Shown one piece after another: positions 6,126 to 7,485 of a stretch of 7,485 bases of DNA (positions within the stretch are counted from its first letter, which is position 1; the number at the start of each line of letters is the position of its first letter). Made by a program: the position numbers and the translations under genes. The DNA is from Acetobacteraceae bacterium (GTDB lineage: Bacteria; Pseudomonadota; Alphaproteobacteria; Acetobacterales; Acetobacteraceae): NCBI GenBank assembly GCA_947446625.1, contig CANFIE010000191.1:1-7485 (forward strand), read 5' to 3'. A model generated the notes under the pieces. The model made no database searches. It was not told the DNA's origin and saw nothing but the letters and a program-made list of their open reading frames with translations.

Positions 6126-7485
6126 TTACCGCGCGGCCAACACCTCAAACACATTGGCCGTGCTGTGCAGCCCCTCGATATGGCGGCGGTGCCACAGCGC
6201 GTAGAACAGCAAGTGCCAGGCGGCGAAGCCGGCGCGCTTTTCGCTGGCGCGCTGGAACAGGCCCAGCACCTTCTCCGGCTGCGCCACCGCCGCCACGCCG
6301 GGCTGCGCCGCCACCAGCGGGGCCAGGCGGTCGGCGGCATTCTCAATCCAGGCGCCCACCGGCACGGTGAAGCCCTGCTTGGGCCGGAAGGGTTCGGCGG
6401 CGGGGAATTTCTCGGCCAGCCATTGCCGCAGCAGCCATTTGCCGCTGTGGCCGCGCAGCTTCAGCGCATCCGGCAGGCGGAAGGCGGCGGCGGCCACGCC
6501 GGAATCCAGCAGCGGCGTGCGGCCTTCCACCGCATGCGCCATCAGGCAGCGGTCCAGCTTCAGCAGCAGGTCATTCGGCAGCCAGTCGGCCACGTCCAGC
6601 GCCTGGGCGGCTTGCAGGCGGTTGCGACCATGCTGGCTGGCCTCGCCCTCGGCGGCGGCAATGCCGTCGCGCCAGCCGGTGGGGGCCTCGCGCAGCACAT
6701 CCATCTTGTCGAACACGCCCTTGGCCCGCAGCGTCTTGCCGCCCAGCCACCAGGGGCGGCGTGCGGCGCGGTAGCGGCCATAGCCGGCGAACAACTCGTC
6801 GCCACCCTCGCCGGACAGCACCACCTTCACCTGTTCCCGCGCCCGCCGGGCCAGGAACCAGGTGGGGATGATGGCGTAGTCCGCCGCCGGGTCATCCATG
6901 GCGCCGACAATCTCGGGCAGATGCCGCCACACCTCGGCTTCCGTCACCACCAGGGTTTCGTGCTGCGCCCCAGCGGCGCGGGCCATGTGGGCGGCCTGGT
7001 CGCGTTCATCGGCGGCGCCCGGTACGTCAAACGCGGCGGTGAAGGCGCGGACCGGCGCCTCGTTCAGCCGCGCCATCATGGCCAGCACCGCGGCGCTGTC
7101 GGTGCCGCCGCTCAGGAACATGCCGTAGGGCACATCGCTGCGCTGATGCAGCGCCACGCTCTCCGCCAGCGCCGCATCCAGTCGGGTGAGCGCGGCGGCA
7201 ACGTCCAGCACTTCCGGCCCGCCTTCCGGCAGCGCGGCGCGGCGGCGGCGCTCGGTCACCACGCCATCGGCCAGCACCACCGTCTCACCGGGCAGCACGC
7301 GGCGAATGCCCTGGAAGATGGTCTCGGCCCCGGTGGTGAATTGCAGTTGCAGCAACTCGTTCAGGGATTCGGTGCGCAGGCGCGGCTGCACCAGCCCGGC
7401 GGCGATCAGCGCCTGGGCTTCGCTGGCAAAGGCGATGCCGCCAGCCACTTCCGCCATATACAGCGGCTTGATGCCGAAGGGGTCA
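6126..7485 (-). CDS. asnB: Asparagine synthetase (glutamine-hydrolysing), C-terminal part (runs off right edge)
   Basis: AsnB makes asparagine from aspartate, ATP and glutamine-derived ammonia in the cytoplasm. The leftward frame is open from base 7484 to the TAA at 6128-6126, giving 453 codons. The first residues, DPFGIKPLYMAE then GGIAFASE, are the end of the N-terminal glutaminase domain, so roughly the first 110-130 residues, including the catalytic Cys2, lie beyond the edge. The ATG at 7457 is internal, not the start. The synthetase domain is intact: pyrophosphate-binding loop SGGTDS (bases 7095-7112), the SGEGGDELFAGYGRY segment (around 6775-6815), DRCLMAHAVEGRTPLLD, and RPKQGFTVPVGAW near the C terminus. 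It converges on the moaA unit with a 24-nt gap. Related amidotransferases act in cell-surface polysaccharide clusters, so a role in modifying a substrate other than free aspartate cannot be excluded from this fragment. Confidence 0.93.
   Translation of the reverse strand, partial: DPFGIKPLYMAEVAGGIAFASEAQALIAAGLVQPRLRTESLNELLQLQFTTGAETIFQGIRRVLPGETVVLADGVVTERRRRAALPEGGPEVLDVAAALTRLDAALAESVALHQRSDVPYGMFLSGGTDSAAVLAMMARLNEAPVRAFTAAFDVPGAADERDQAAHMARAAGAQHETLVVTEAEVWRHLPEIVGAMDDPAADYAIIPTWFLARRAREQVKVVLSGEGGDELFAGYGRYRAARRPWWLGGKTLRAKGVFDKMDVLREAPTGWRDGIAAAEGEASQHGRNRLQAAQALDVADWLPNDLLLKLDRCLMAHAVEGRTPLLDSGVAAAAFRLPDALKLRGHSGKWLLRQWLAEKFPAAEPFRPKQGFTVPVGAWIENAADRLAPLVAAQPGVAAVAQPEKVLGLFQRASEKRAGFAAWHLLFYALWHRRHIEGLHSTANVFEVLAAR

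Noticed and set aside
7455..7457. ATG at 7457 as the asnB start
   Set aside because: The frame continues upstream to the edge, encoding DPFGIKPLY, a conserved glutaminase-domain segment, so this methionine is internal.

Overview
The window is very GC-rich DNA with strong third-position G/C bias. It carries a ChpT-type histidine phosphotransferase, a protein family restricted to Alphaproteobacteria, beside a hybrid CheA. Together these point to an alphaproteobacterium, probably a Rhodospirillales/Acetobacteraceae member (Roseomonas-like). The family-level placement is inference from gene content, not from a marker gene.

Layout, left to right. Bases 1-4598 hold a five-gene chemotaxis operon transcribed leftward; in transcription order it is chpT-like phosphotransferase, cheA, cheW, cheY, cheB. 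The genes are tightly packed: 62 nt between chpT and cheA, 17 nt between cheA and cheW, 6 nt between cheW and cheY, and an ATGA overlap between cheY and cheB. cheB runs off the left edge after its receiver domain and linker. A 167-nt gap (4599-4765) separates this operon from a divergent rightward pair: moaA (molybdenum cofactor step 1) and a 113-residue single-span membrane protein that starts one base after the moaA stop. A leftward asparagine synthetase, asnB, converges on this pair after 24 nt. It is cut by the right edge and lacks its N-terminal glutaminase region.

How the genes fit together. CheW couples CheA to chemoreceptors encoded elsewhere. CheA phosphorylates its own Hpt histidine and can pass phosphate to CheY (motor signal), CheB (receptor demethylation) and the receiver fused to its own C terminus. 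ChpT homologues relay phosphate from CckA to CtrA/CpdR, so the operon places a cell-cycle/motility phosphorelay component in the chemotaxis unit. moaA and asnB are metabolic genes with no evident link to the operon.

The most unusual signal is at the left end. A segment of the CheB receiver (beta4/alpha4) is repeated 216 bases downstream in cheB. At least 21 residues are identical, every base difference is synonymous, and the second copy lies where the methylesterase domain should begin. It may be a true in-frame duplication, a gene-conversion event or an edge/assembly chimera; the window cannot decide. No completely new system is evident; the rest is recognisable chemotaxis and housekeeping content.
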